Assembly: GCF_000305785.2 (NCBI RefSeq)
Contig: NC_018868.3
Coordinates: forward strand, 806,001-870,000
Direction: 5' to 3'
Source: Simiduia agarivorans SA1 = DSM 21679
GTDB lineage: Bacteria > Pseudomonadota > Gammaproteobacteria > Pseudomonadales > Cellvibrionaceae
DNA: 64,000 nt
Shown here in pieces: positions 51,623 to 61,475 of the stretch. The notes beneath the pieces were generated by a model. It searched no databases and had not been told where the DNA came from. It saw only the letters and a list, made by a program, of their open reading frames with translations. Both the position numbers and the translations under genes were made by a program. Numbering within the stretch: position 1 is the stretch's first letter; each line of letters begins with the position of its first letter.

Positions 51623-52120
51623 ATGAAAGCGATCGTGGCATTTGGTTTTGTCAGCCTGCTCAGCAGTGCCGCTGTTCTGGCTGAAGACAGTCCATATTAC
51701 GTTGGCACCTCTGCATTTGCCGCAACGGGCGGCAAACACATCGATACAATCGGCGCTGGGCTGGCACTGCAATTCGGTTACCGTATCTCACCCAATTGGG
51801 CAATCGAAGCAGACCATCATGAAACTCTGCAAAAGCTGAAATACAGTGATGATACCAACACCTTCTGTTGCGGCTCAGGTCCCGAATTCGACGTCAATAC
51901 CACGGCAGTTTTTGGCGTCTTCCGGACTAATGACGACCTTTACTTCAAAGCCAAAGCCGGCTTTAACTTACAAGATTCCAATTTCCAGAACTCTTTGGCA
52001 CCCGCTTTTGGCCTTGGCGGCGGGTACAAAATAACGCCGAATACGCACCTGGAATTGGAGTGGGAAAAATACAGCAGTTCATTGGACCACTTTTCCCTGG
52101 GCATTAAATTCAGCTTTTAA
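51623..52120 (+). CDS. Small outer-membrane beta-barrel protein
   Basis: 165 residues: signal peptide (1-20, ending AVLA), then alternating amphipathic strands ('GAGLALQFGYRISPNWAIEADHHE', 'FGLGGGYKITPNTHLELEWEKYS') and a C-terminal phenylalanine ('LGIKFSF'), the hallmarks of an eight-stranded OmpA/OmpX-like barrel. 'TFCCGSG' puts two cysteines in a loop. Function unknown. ATG 51623 with AGGGAT upstream; the longer open frame from 51584 is unsupported. Confidence 0.83.
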   Translation: MKAIVAFGFVSLLSSAAVLAEDSPYYVGTSAFAATGGKHIDTIGAGLALQFGYRISPNWAIEADHHETLQKLKYSDDTNTFCCGSGPEFDVNTTAVFGVFRTNDDLYFKAKAGFNLQDSNFQNSLAPAFGLGGGYKITPNTHLELEWEKYSSSLDHFSLGIKFSF

Positions 52121-52142
52121 AAAAAGGCCCGCAATGCGGGCC
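52119..52142 (-). terminator. Terminator of the TonB receptor gene
   Basis: GGCCCGC/GCGGGCC (52126-52132, 52136-52142) with a short loop; on the minus strand it is followed by seven T's. It lies between converging genes and has no T-run on the plus strand. Confidence 0.65.
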
Positions 52143-52217
52143 GAGAACTGTAGTCTTAACTACGAGGGAGAGCGGTAACGCAAGGGGTTTATCCTTGCGT
52201 TATGGCAAAGGGCTGGT

Positions 52218-54410
52218 TCAGAAGTTGTAGTTAGCCATCAGCGCAACCGTACGGGGAGCGCCATAAAAGCCGGTGGTGAATGGCGCACCGAAGCTGTAGC
52301 CGGCAATGCGATACTCTTTATTGGTCAGGTTTTTACCGATCAGGCCCACATTCCAGTTACCATTTGCGCCGTAGTACATGGCACTCATATCAAACAGGGT
52401 ATAGGCTTCCTGGTCCAATTGACTGGGCGTTTCAAAAATTTGTGTGTCAGACCGATAGGCAAGCGTCGGATTAATCACGAATTCAGCGCCATTATTGAAT
52501 GGCAAAGAGTAATTGAGTTGGAACATCGCCGTGGTATCCGGGGTATTCTGCATGTCCCGTTGATCGGACACATCCTGCCCTCCACTGATGAATTCAATGA
52601 ACTCCGCATCCACGAGCCCCAGCGTGAGATTCGCTTGAAGGTTTTCTGTCAGCGCGGCAGACGTTTCCAATTCAAAGCCCTGAATTCTGGCTTTACCCGC
52701 GTTCAATACGGCACTGGCAAACCCGCCGCCGGGCGTAAAGGCCTGCACGGTCACCTGCATATCGGTGTAGTCGGCGTAGAAGGCAGCCGCATTCACCCGC
52801 ACACGGTTTTCGAACAGGTCCGCTTTCACACCCAACTCATAGGAATCGACGGTTTCGGGATCAAATCCATCAACAGTAGACGGAAGCGCAACGGCGTCGC
52901 CGCGCATATCAAAGCCACCGCTCTTGAATCCTGAACTGTAGGTCGCATATACCATCACATCAGAATTCACCTGATAGTCCACGCCCAGATGCGGGGTGAA
53001 TTTGCTCCAGGTGTCATCGTTGGTGTAATCAGTCAAGGTATTCAGGTAGACCGCCGGCGGCTGACCGGGGTTGTATTTATCGGAAAACAGCGGACTGTAT
53101 ACGCCGATGAAATTGGCTTTGTATACATCCGCTTCTTTTTCGTCCTGAGTATAGCGACCGCCCAGGCTCAAATTCCAATCGGGTGCAAATTGCCAATTGT
53201 AGTGTGCATAGACCGAGGTGCTGGTGGTATCAACGGACCCGGCCACCTGCTGGGTTAACCCGGCACCACTCAATTGGAAACCAAGCACCGCGTCAAAAGC
53301 GCCAGCCGCGCTACCGGTGTAGTAGTAGACACCGCTCACCAGGTTGGCATTATCGCCTTCCCAGATCAATTGAAATTCCTGCGTTGTCTGATCGTCTTCG
53401 TAAAAAGCCGGCACATCAAAATCGGGACGATCGATACTGTCAAAGTCGATGGCCGTTTCGGTGCTTCCTTCGCGGTAGGCGGTGATGGACTTCAGCACCA
53501 CGCTATCAGACACCGCCCATTCAGCGGTAAGCGAAACCCCGGAGGATTCCACTTTGTTTTCGTGCAGCATATTTGATTGGGTATCATAGACACTGTCGAG
53601 CACTGGGGCACCAGTTAAATCGCCATTCAGACGATAACCATGTTTTGGCGAGGAATTGTCTGTGGTCTGATCGGCCGCCAGTCGGATCCATAGCGCATCG
53701 GAGGGCTCAAACTCCAGACCGATACGGGCGCTGACCACATCTTTATCGTATTGATCTTTTCCGGTGATCACGTTTTCGCCATAGCCATCGCGCTGGAAGC
53801 TGGCAATGGCACCCCCCAGGTACAGTCCATCGGTGAGCTCTGCACTGCCCGCCACTTTCACATCGCGTTGATTGTAACTGCCCAGGGCGCCGCTGATATT
53901 GAGCCGGTTGTCGCCGGACATGCGCTTGGTGACGTACTTGACCGCACCGCCGATGGTATTTTTGCCGTACAACGTACCCTGTGGACCACGCAATACTTCA
54001 ATGCGCTCTACGTCGAGAATATCCATGACTGCACCTTGGGGCCGACCGATGTACACATCGTCCACATAAATGCCCACGCCTGGCTCAAAGCCCCACAAGG
54101 GGTCCTGTTGGCCAATGCCACGGATAAACGCGGTCAGCGTCGAGTTAGTGCCGCGCCCGACCTGCAATGTGGTGTTGGGCGAAAGTTTCTGAATGTCAGT
54201 TAAATCACTCACGCCATTCTGCATCAGGGCATCTTCGCCAATGGCGGTAACCGCAACCGGCACCTCTTGCAGCGACTGTTCCCGTTTTTGTGCGGTAACG
54301 ACCACTTCTTCCAATGCCACATCAGCGGCCATCAGAGACTGTGAACTCAAGCTTGCGCCTACGGCTACTGCCAGCGCAAGGGGGTGCAAAGCGAGAGGAT
54401 TGCGGCTCAT
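52218..54410 (-). CDS. TonB-dependent outer-membrane receptor
   Basis: 730 residues: signal peptide (1-28, ending LMA), a TonB-box-like 'LEEVVVTAQKREQSLQEVPVAVTAI', plug domain ('DLTDIQKLSPNTTLQVGRG', 'VYIGRPQGAVMDILDVERIEVLRGPQGTLYGKNTIGGAVKYVTKR') and a 22-strand barrel ending in aromatic Phe ('VALMANYNF'). Imports a substrate too large or too scarce for porins. Its divergent neighbours are a GntP permease and a 3HB-oligomer hydrolase, which suggests hydroxybutyrate oligomers rather than siderophores (inferred). ATG 54410 has AAGGTG upstream. Confidence 0.93.
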   Translation of the reverse strand: MSRNPLALHPLALAVAVGASLSSQSLMAADVALEEVVVTAQKREQSLQEVPVAVTAIGEDALMQNGVSDLTDIQKLSPNTTLQVGRGTNSTLTAFIRGIGQQDPLWGFEPGVGIYVDDVYIGRPQGAVMDILDVERIEVLRGPQGTLYGKNTIGGAVKYVTKRMSGDNRLNISGALGSYNQRDVKVAGSAELTDGLYLGGAIASFQRDGYGENVITGKDQYDKDVVSARIGLEFEPSDALWIRLAADQTTDNSSPKHGYRLNGDLTGAPVLDSVYDTQSNMLHENKVESSGVSLTAEWAVSDSVVLKSITAYREGSTETAIDFDSIDRPDFDVPAFYEDDQTTQEFQLIWEGDNANLVSGVYYYTGSAAGAFDAVLGFQLSGAGLTQQVAGSVDTTSTSVYAHYNWQFAPDWNLSLGGRYTQDEKEADVYKANFIGVYSPLFSDKYNPGQPPAVYLNTLTDYTNDDTWSKFTPHLGVDYQVNSDVMVYATYSSGFKSGGFDMRGDAVALPSTVDGFDPETVDSYELGVKADLFENRVRVNAAAFYADYTDMQVTVQAFTPGGGFASAVLNAGKARIQGFELETSAALTENLQANLTLGLVDAEFIEFISGGQDVSDQRDMQNTPDTTAMFQLNYSLPFNNGAEFVINPTLAYRSDTQIFETPSQLDQEAYTLFDMSAMYYGANGNWNVGLIGKNLTNKEYRIAGYSFGAPFTTGFYGAPRTVALMANYNF

Positions 54411-54431
54411 GGGATTTCACCTTCTTTATTT

Positions 54432-54437
54432 GTTATA
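54432..54437 (-). promoter_or_regulatory. Candidate -10 box of the TonB receptor gene
   Basis: TATAAC on the minus strand, 22 bases before the ATG. The -35 position is poor and overlaps a 6-bp inverted repeat TGATCG-N7-CGATCA (54452-54470), a possible activator site. Confidence 0.35.
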
Positions 54438-54547
54438 TCTGTCCGTTTCTCTGATCGTTGCTCTCGATCATCTGCTTCCGGGAAGTGCCATCGACTACTC
54501 CCATGGAATGAACTCCAGTCTAAGGGTTAATTGCCCTTTTGCCTGCA

Positions 54548-54582
54548 AGACCTTGGTATGACATGCCTACATACCAAGGTCT
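54548..54582. repeat. Perfect 13-bp inverted repeat between TonB receptor and permease genes
   Basis: AGACCTTGGTATG (54548-54560) and CATACCAAGGTCT (54570-54582), nine bases apart, with no T-run. It lies 137 bases upstream of the receptor start and 65 bases before the permease start, as expected for a shared operator. Confidence 0.75.
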
Positions 54583-54647
54583 AGTTCTGTGGATCCGCGG
54601 CATCCGGATAATGAGCTGGCGCTAATAAAAAGATTATGGAATTCACT

Positions 54648-55949
54648 ATGTTAAGCCTGCTCGGTTTGCTGTTTGCCTTGGGTCTGCTGATTTACCTGAC
54701 CATTAAAGGCATGAACCTGATGATTGCGGCCCCGCTCACCGCCTTGCTGGTGGCCCTGGCGGCTGGCCTTCCACTACTGCCGGGTACGGCCGACGACAGT
54801 TTTGTTCAGGCTTATATGCTGGGCTTTACCAATTTTATTGAAGCCTGGTTCTTTATGTTTTTACTGGGCAGCCTGTTCGGCAAGTTCATGGAGGCCAGCG
54901 GCGCCGCCGATAAAATTGCCTCCGATATTGTCGGCTGGCTCGGCCTTAAGCACGCGACGGCAGCGGTTGTATTGGCCTGTGCCCTGCTCACCTACGGCGG
55001 CGTCTCGGTGTTTGTGGTGGCCTTCTCGGCCTACCCCATGGCGGTGAGCCTGTTCAAAAAAGCCAACCTCCCGCGCCGCTTTATCCCGGCGGTCATGGCC
55101 TTTGGCTCGGTCACGTTTACCATGACCTCCGCCGGCAGCCCCGAAATCCAGAACTGGATTCCCATTAAATATCTGGGCACCTCACCTTATGCGGGTTGGC
55201 AGGTGAGTCTGGTGGTGGCCGCGTTTATGGCGGTGGCCGGATTTGTCTGGCTGAATATCATGATGCGGCGGGCCACAGCGCGCGGTGAAGTCTTCCTCGC
55301 GCGCGCGGACGATCCGGAGCCGCTGGACAAACCCCTGCCCTCGGGCTGGGTCGCGGCCAGCCCGATTCTGGCGGTTTTGGGAGTCACCTTTTTCTGCCAC
55401 CAGATTTTTGCCCAATATGCACTCATCGTGGCGCTGCTGGCGGGTTGTCTCACCGCCTGGGGATTGACCTTCCGTCAACAATATAACCTCGACACCCTGG
55501 TCACAGCGGGCACAACCGGCGCACTGCTGGCGATTGCCAATACCGCGGCGGTCGTCGGCTTTGGCGCCGTCGCCAAAGCGAGCCCGGCCTTCGACCTCGC
55601 CGTGGGTGCTATCACCAGCTTACCGGGCAACGAACTGGTGGGCGCGGCTATCGCCGTCACCGTGATTGCGGCCATGACCGGCTCCGCATCGGGCGGACAA
55701 TCCATCGCACTGCCCGAGCTTGCACCCCACTACCTGGATGCAGGCGTCAACCCGGACGCCCTGCACCGGGTGGTGGCCATTTCATCGGGCGCACTGGATT
55801 CGTTGCCACACAATGGTTACGTGGTCACCACCATCCGCTCCATTTGCGGTGAAACCCATCAGGCGGCGTATGCACCCATGGGCGCACTCACAGTCGTGAT
55901 ACCCTTGTTTGGCACCCTGCTGGCGCTGGCATTATTTATTTTATTCTGA
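54648..55949 (+). CDS. GntP-family permease, probably for 3-hydroxybutyrate
   Basis: 433 residues, 12 or more membrane helices. 'LGLLFALGLLIYLTIKGMNLMIAAPLTALLVALAAG', 'ALLTYGGVSVFVVAFSAYPMAVSLFKKANLPRRFIPA' and 'SAGSPEIQNWIPIKYLGTS' are typical of gluconate/organic-acid H+ symporters of the GntP family. The next gene encodes a 3HB-oligomer hydrolase, seven bases later, which points to D-3-hydroxybutyrate as cargo (inferred). ATG 54648 is preferred over 54636, since GGA lies at seven bases and the family N-terminus begins here. Confidence 0.88.
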   Translation: MLSLLGLLFALGLLIYLTIKGMNLMIAAPLTALLVALAAGLPLLPGTADDSFVQAYMLGFTNFIEAWFFMFLLGSLFGKFMEASGAADKIASDIVGWLGLKHATAAVVLACALLTYGGVSVFVVAFSAYPMAVSLFKKANLPRRFIPAVMAFGSVTFTMTSAGSPEIQNWIPIKYLGTSPYAGWQVSLVVAAFMAVAGFVWLNIMMRRATARGEVFLARADDPEPLDKPLPSGWVAASPILAVLGVTFFCHQIFAQYALIVALLAGCLTAWGLTFRQQYNLDTLVTAGTTGALLAIANTAAVVGFGAVAKASPAFDLAVGAITSLPGNELVGAAIAVTVIAAMTGSASGGQSIALPELAPHYLDAGVNPDALHRVVAISSGALDSLPHNGYVVTTIRSICGETHQAAYAPMGALTVVIPLFGTLLALALFILF

Positions 55950-55956
55950 GGTCGAC

Positions 55957-57978
55957 ATGCACAGGATCATTAGCTGTCTGATATTTCCACTGGCGTTGGC
56001 GGGCTGTCTGGAATCCCTGAACCCTGCCAACCTGCAGCCGGCAGAACTGACCAAACCCCCGTTTATGGTGGATGACCCCTACGCACTCCACACCGACGGC
56101 AGCACCAATGATCTGGTCAGCGCCGGGCTTGGGCTGGCCGGATTGCGCGCACCGATGCCGGCGCTTACACCGGACAGCACCGAATCGCTCAGACGGCACG
56201 CGATCCATCAGAATTTCAACGCCCTGCTGGCCATGAAAGAACAGGATGGTTACGGCACCTTGTACGCAACTCACATGGCCACCGGGGGGCCAGTTGCCGG
56301 TACCGAATACCGCCTGCCGGTACGATACAGCGATCACGCCATTGCCGCGATTCTGATGCTTCAGGTGCCGGCAAGCTTCAATGCCCAATCACCGTGTATC
56401 GTGGCTACTGCATCCTCGGGTTCGCGGGGCATCTATGGCGCGGCGGGTGTGGTGGGCGCCTGGGCTTTGCATCAGGGTTGTGCGGTGGTCACAACCGACA
56501 AGGGCACGGGCACGGGATTTCACCTGCTGGGTGAAAACATGGCCAGCCATTGGCTCGGTGCAGCACTCCCGGCCAACACAGAACATCATCGCGAGCTCCA
56601 TTATGCGGAAGACATTGCGGCGCTTTCGCCATTCAACGAAAAAAACCCGCACCGCATCGCGACCCGCCACGCCCACAGTGGACGGGTTCCCGAAAAAGAC
56701 TGGGGTCGGTTCGTGTTGCAGGCGATTCAATTCGGCTTTTATCAGCTCAACCAGCACCACAGACCATCGGAACAACCCGATTTCAGTTTTCTGAGGAACA
56801 ACACCACCGTCTTGGCCGCCGCGATTTCTAATGGCGGTGCGGCTGTGCTTGCTGCTGCCGAACAGGATGATGGCGGTTGGATTGATGGTGTGGTGGTGTC
56901 GGAACCCAACGTGTTTTTACCGGGCGGTACCCAATATCTGCACGGCAACCAAACCCAGAACGTCAACAGTCTGCTAACCACCGCCGCCCGCACGGCCCTG
57001 CTCGCACCCTGTGCCGCACTGGCCGAAGATTTGCCCTCGCCACTCGCGGCATACCAACTGCCGCTGTTTCAAGCACATTTCAAGCAACGCTGTGCGGATC
57101 TGAAAAAAGACGGCCTGATTACAGGCGATTCGGTTGCAGACCAAGCACAGGATGCATTGGCCCGATTACAGGCCGATGGATTAAACGAGCGCGCACTGCC
57201 ACTACTCACCACAAGCAGCGCCATCCATTTGTGGGAAGCCATTCTGGTCAACTACACCAACAACTTTACCCGTGCCCGCGTGGAAAATGCCCTGTGTGGA
57301 TTGAGCTATGCCTACACCGATAGCACCGGTAACCCAACTGCCATGCCACCTGAAAAGCACGAGCGCTTGTTTGGTAACAGCGGTATCCCCCCGGTGGATG
57401 GCATCAGTATTGTGAACAATCGCAATCAAAAAGCGCTGGCGTTTTCCGTCAATAATGCACTGCAGCCGGATCTGGCCTACGACAGCATCCGCTGCCTGAG
57501 TGAGCAGATCCAGTCTGCAACCCTCCGGCAAACAGAAGCCGACATCGCGCTCACGGGTGCGCTCAAGGGCCTGCCCACCCTAGTGGTACAAGGCGGTGCA
57601 GACAATCTGATTCAACCCGCTCATCACGCCAGGGCCTATGCCGTACTCAACCAACGACAGGAGCCCAACAAAAGCCAGTTGCGCTATATCGAAGTCAAAC
57701 AGGGGCAACATTTTGACGCCTTCCTCAATCTGCCACCTTTGCGCCCGTATTTTGTGCCCTTGCATCCCTATTTTGAACAGGCCATGGACGCGATGCTGGC
57801 TCACCTGCGGGATCAGGCGCCACTGCCACCCAGCCAGCTGATTGACGCTCCACCCGCGAAGGATCCAGTCGCCCCCCTTGTCAGCCTGCCCTCGATTGCG
57901 TTTAATGCCGAGACTATCGCCGCATCGCCTCAGCATCAGGCGCTACTTATAACCGGTGGCGGTATAACCGAAAAATAA
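55957..57978 (+). CDS. D-(-)-3-hydroxybutyrate oligomer hydrolase (lipoprotein)
   Basis: 673 residues. Perfect lipobox LALAGC (Cys17), so the protein should be membrane-anchored. Alpha/beta hydrolase with 'VVTTDKGTGTGFHLL' and nucleophile Ser291 in 'AAAISNGGAAVLAA'; 'GLPTLVVQGGADNLIQPAHHARAY' and a late His ('VKQGQHFDAFLNLPPLRPYFVPLHPYFEQAMDAM' region) complete the triad. This pattern and length fit the 3HB-oligomer hydrolase family (EC 3.1.1.22), which cleaves short poly-3-hydroxybutyrate chains to monomer. GAGG lies five bases before ATG 55957. It follows the permease gene closely. Confidence 0.87.
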   Translation: MHRIISCLIFPLALAGCLESLNPANLQPAELTKPPFMVDDPYALHTDGSTNDLVSAGLGLAGLRAPMPALTPDSTESLRRHAIHQNFNALLAMKEQDGYGTLYATHMATGGPVAGTEYRLPVRYSDHAIAAILMLQVPASFNAQSPCIVATASSGSRGIYGAAGVVGAWALHQGCAVVTTDKGTGTGFHLLGENMASHWLGAALPANTEHHRELHYAEDIAALSPFNEKNPHRIATRHAHSGRVPEKDWGRFVLQAIQFGFYQLNQHHRPSEQPDFSFLRNNTTVLAAAISNGGAAVLAAAEQDDGGWIDGVVVSEPNVFLPGGTQYLHGNQTQNVNSLLTTAARTALLAPCAALAEDLPSPLAAYQLPLFQAHFKQRCADLKKDGLITGDSVADQAQDALARLQADGLNERALPLLTTSSAIHLWEAILVNYTNNFTRARVENALCGLSYAYTDSTGNPTAMPPEKHERLFGNSGIPPVDGISIVNNRNQKALAFSVNNALQPDLAYDSIRCLSEQIQSATLRQTEADIALTGALKGLPTLVVQGGADNLIQPAHHARAYAVLNQRQEPNKSQLRYIEVKQGQHFDAFLNLPPLRPYFVPLHPYFEQAMDAMLAHLRDQAPLPPSQLIDAPPAKDPVAPLVSLPSIAFNAETIAASPQHQALLITGGGITEK

Positions 57979-57997
57979 CAACGAATAGCACCGCGCC

Positions 57998-60900
57998 ATG
58001 CTCAGTTATCTGGCGCTGCTCGCCATATCGCTGACATACCTGCTCGTCCTGTTTGGCATTGCCTGGTGGGGCGACAGTCTGGCCGAGCAGCGCGTCAAAC
58101 GCATCAAGCCCTATGTGGTCGCCCTCGCGACAACGATTTATTGCAGCGCCTGGAGCTTTTACGGGACCACGGCGCAAGCGGCCATCAACGGCTGGTATTT
58201 TCCGCCCACCTTTCTCGGCGCGATTATCCTGTTGGTATTTTTCGGACCCACGCTCAAACGACTGCTGGCCCGGGCCAAGCAAGGCAGCGCCACGTCGCTG
58301 GCAGACTTTCTCGCCAATCACTTCGGCCGCTCCCGGCGGCTCGCGGTGGTGGTTTCCATTATTTGTCTGATCTTGCTGGTGCCCTATATCGCGCTGCAGC
58401 TCAAAGCCATTACCGAGAGCTTTCATCTGCTGACCGACAGTTGGGTCCAATCCCACTACCTTCTGAGTGTGCCGGTACTCGAAGACACCGCATTTTACTT
58501 TGCGATTATTCTGGGCCTGTTTGCCATTGCCTTCGGCACCCGCCACATGGACAGCCGCGAACACCACAATGGCCTGATGATTGCCATTGCCTTTGAAGCC
58601 GTGATCAAACTCATGGCGTTCATGGCCATTGCACTGTTTGTGGCTTACGGACTTTTTGATGGATTTGATGATTTGTTATTGGCCGCCGCACAGACGCCCT
58701 CAGTAGCGGCACGCATTGCCGGCAACGAGGGCGACCAGGGTTTCATGGCCGCGGTGGTGCTGGGAATGATTGCGGTTGTCTGTCTGCCACGGCAATTCCA
58801 TGTCCTGGTGGTGGAAAGTGAATCCAAGCGCGACCTGGATACGGTGCGGTGGGTCCTACCCGCCTATCTGATATTATTCGGCATCTGTATTCTGCCGATT
58901 GCCTACGGCGGCCTGGTGGCGTTCAGCGGGCAGGATATCAGCGCAGACCATTTTGTCCTGCGTTTGCCACTCGCCAATCATCGCGAAGACCTGGCGTTGC
59001 TCGCCTACCTGGGTGGACTTTCCGCCGGCTCCAGCATGGTCATCGTCGCCTGTGTGGCGATGGCCACCATGATCAGTAACGAGCTGGTGGTGCCGCTATT
59101 GATCCGCAAACGTTGGTTGCGCGGCAAAGCCCCCAATGACTTTACGCCTCAATTGCGCAACACCCGGCGCCTGATCATTCTGGCCATCATGTTGATTGCC
59201 TATGGCTACTACCATTTGTTCGCCAACAACAACGCGTTGGGCGCCATTGGTTTGTTGTCTTTCGCGCTCGTGGCTCAATTTGCACCCGCACTGTGGCTCG
59301 CCTGTAACCATGGCCACCAAACCGATCGCGCGGTGCTTGCCGGCATCGCGGCTGGCTTTTTGGTGTGGAGCTACACATTGCTTTTGCCAATGCTGTCACG
59401 CGCAGGCTGGATCGCACCCGAACTGATAGACCAAGGCCCATGGCAGCTGGATTGGCTGAAACCAACGGCGCTTTTCTATTGGACCGGCCCGGCAGAAATC
59501 ACCCACGGCGTGGTCTGGAGTTTGTTGGCAAACCTGCTCACTGTCGCCCTGCTCTATCGCCCCAGCCACCAGCCGTCTTCAAGACACAGAGCGCCGCAGA
59601 TGAGCGCGAGACAACTTCATCAACTGGCGGTGCGCTTTCTGGGCAGCGAGCAAACACGCTTGGCACTGGCGCAGTTTGAAGGTGAAACCGAACACGGCGA
59701 CCTGGCCAGCCCGGCATTCACCGACTTTATCGAAAACCTGCTCGCCGGCGTTATCGGCAGCACTTCCGCCCGCCACCTGCTTGAGTACGCCAACCAGACC
59801 GATACCCAACCGCTGATTGAAGAAACCACCGAGCTGTTTCATTTTTCCAGGGAATTGCTGCAGGCCAGCATCGACAATATCAGCCAGGGCATCAGTGTGG
59901 TGGATAAAAACCTGCGCCTGGTGGCGTGGAACAGGCCTTATCTGGCCCTTTTCAATTACCCGTCAGAATGGGTGCACGTGGGCAGACCGGTGGCCGACTT
60001 ACTGCGTTTTAATGCCGAACAATTCGATCGCGTTACCGCCGGGGAACTGGATGATTATGTGGCCCGCCGGCTCGAGTTCATGGCCAGTGGCAGCCCCTAC
60101 GTAGTGACACGGCACCTGGGCGACCAGGTGATTGAACTGCGCGGCAATCCCATGCCCGGTGGCGGCTTCGTGACAACCTTTACCGACATCACGCAATATC
60201 ACAATACGCTGAATGCATTGGAAGAACACAAGAAATTACTTGAACACAAAGTGGCGGAACGAACCCAAGCACTGGAGCAAGTCAACAGTGAACTGAAACA
60301 GGCCAACGAAAGCAAAACCCGGTTTTTAGCGGCAGCGGGACATGACGTGATTCAACCACTCAATGCAGCCAAGCTTTTTGCCAATGCGCTTTTGCAGCAA
60401 CCGCTGCCGCCGGAGCAAAAACAATCACTCGAGCAACTGGATACTGCACTGGGTGCGGCCGACAACATTATCAGCGAATTGCTGGCCATCGCCAAACTGG
60501 ATGCCGGCGCCGTTGAACCCCAATGCCAGGCATTTGCACTGGATCAACTCGTCAACCTGCTGGCCCGGGACTACCGCCCGCAAGCGTCGCAACAAGCGTT
60601 GAGACTCAACACCCGGACGCGATCGGCCACGGTCTTTACCGACCCGAAGTTGTTGCGTCGCATCGTGCAGAATTTATTGGCCAACGCCTTGCGATACACC
60701 AGCAAAGGCGGCGTATTGCTCGCGATCCGCCCCAAAGGTAATCGTTGGCTGCTGCAAGTTTGGGATACCGGCCAGGGCATCCCTGAACCGGATCAGCAGG
60801 TCATTTTTGAAGAATTCAAACGCCTGGATCAACATCGTCAGGACGGCGGATTGGGCCTTGGATTGGCCACGGTCAAGCGCTTGTGCAACCTGCTGAAACT

Positions 60901-61393
60901 CGATCTGACGCTTTCGTCTACGCCCGGCAAGGGCAGCTGCTTTTCGTTGTCTATACCGGCCACAGAGGCGCCTGCGCGGAGCTTCCTGCCCAACAAATCC
61001 ACTGCCATACCTGCAGCGGCTGCGTTCAAAGGATTGCGCGTGCTCTGTATTGATAATGAACCCACTATTCTGCAGGGACTGTCAGCACTGCTGTCGCCCT
61101 GGGGCTGTGACGTTCTCATCGCACAAAACCGGCAGGATGCATTGCAGAAGGTTGCCAACAGGCCAGCGTTGATCCTCGCCGACTATCATCTCGACAATGG
61201 CGACAATGGTGTTGCCGCTGTGGAAGCCATCCGACAAGCAATGAAAGAATACGTACCGGCCATTATTCTGAGTGCCGATTTTCAGGATGATGTGAAGCAG
61301 GCAGCCAAAGCCGCTGGCCACTATTTTCTTAAAAAGCCGGTAAAGGTGGCAGCACTCAGAGCTCTGATGTCCAGGCACTTCAAACGCGCCTGA
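57998..61393 (+). CDS. CrbS-like hybrid histidine kinase with sodium/solute symporter domain
   Basis: 1131 residues. The N-terminal ~530 residues form a 12-13 helix SSS-type module (transport-like sensor). A STAC-like linker (~535-610), a PAS domain (~620-740) and a coiled coil follow. Then come HisKA ('FLAAAGHDVIQPLNAAKLF'), HATPase ('NLLANALRYTSKGG', 'LGLGLATVKRL') and a C-terminal receiver domain ('LCIDNEPTILQGL', 'LILADYHLDNGDNG'). This order is that of CrbS/MxtR kinases, which with a LuxR-type regulator control acetate use in Vibrio and Pseudomonas. It begins 19 bases after the hydrolase gene. Confidence 0.9.
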   Translation: MLSYLALLAISLTYLLVLFGIAWWGDSLAEQRVKRIKPYVVALATTIYCSAWSFYGTTAQAAINGWYFPPTFLGAIILLVFFGPTLKRLLARAKQGSATSLADFLANHFGRSRRLAVVVSIICLILLVPYIALQLKAITESFHLLTDSWVQSHYLLSVPVLEDTAFYFAIILGLFAIAFGTRHMDSREHHNGLMIAIAFEAVIKLMAFMAIALFVAYGLFDGFDDLLLAAAQTPSVAARIAGNEGDQGFMAAVVLGMIAVVCLPRQFHVLVVESESKRDLDTVRWVLPAYLILFGICILPIAYGGLVAFSGQDISADHFVLRLPLANHREDLALLAYLGGLSAGSSMVIVACVAMATMISNELVVPLLIRKRWLRGKAPNDFTPQLRNTRRLIILAIMLIAYGYYHLFANNNALGAIGLLSFALVAQFAPALWLACNHGHQTDRAVLAGIAAGFLVWSYTLLLPMLSRAGWIAPELIDQGPWQLDWLKPTALFYWTGPAEITHGVVWSLLANLLTVALLYRPSHQPSSRHRAPQMSARQLHQLAVRFLGSEQTRLALAQFEGETEHGDLASPAFTDFIENLLAGVIGSTSARHLLEYANQTDTQPLIEETTELFHFSRELLQASIDNISQGISVVDKNLRLVAWNRPYLALFNYPSEWVHVGRPVADLLRFNAEQFDRVTAGELDDYVARRLEFMASGSPYVVTRHLGDQVIELRGNPMPGGGFVTTFTDITQYHNTLNALEEHKKLLEHKVAERTQALEQVNSELKQANESKTRFLAAAGHDVIQPLNAAKLFANALLQQPLPPEQKQSLEQLDTALGAADNIISELLAIAKLDAGAVEPQCQAFALDQLVNLLARDYRPQASQQALRLNTRTRSATVFTDPKLLRRIVQNLLANALRYTSKGGVLLAIRPKGNRWLLQVWDTGQGIPEPDQQVIFEEFKRLDQHRQDGGLGLGLATVKRLCNLLKLDLTLSSTPGKGSCFSLSIPATEAPARSFLPNKSTAIPAAAAFKGLRVLCIDNEPTILQGLSALLSPWGCDVLIAQNRQDALQKVANRPALILADYHLDNGDNGVAAVEAIRQAMKEYVPAIILSADFQDDVKQAAKAAGHYFLKKPVKVAALRALMSRHFKRA

Positions 61394-61475
61394 CCGCCGG
61401 TAAAACAAGGCTATGCAGTAATCGAACTACGCATTAAAACCACGCCGGTTCAGCGCGAACTGGCACAACCAACGG

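Noticed and set aside
54636..54650. Permease start at ATG 54636
   Set aside because: The second ATG at 54648 has better ribosome binding site spacing and matches the family N-terminus; the difference is only four codons and remains uncertain.
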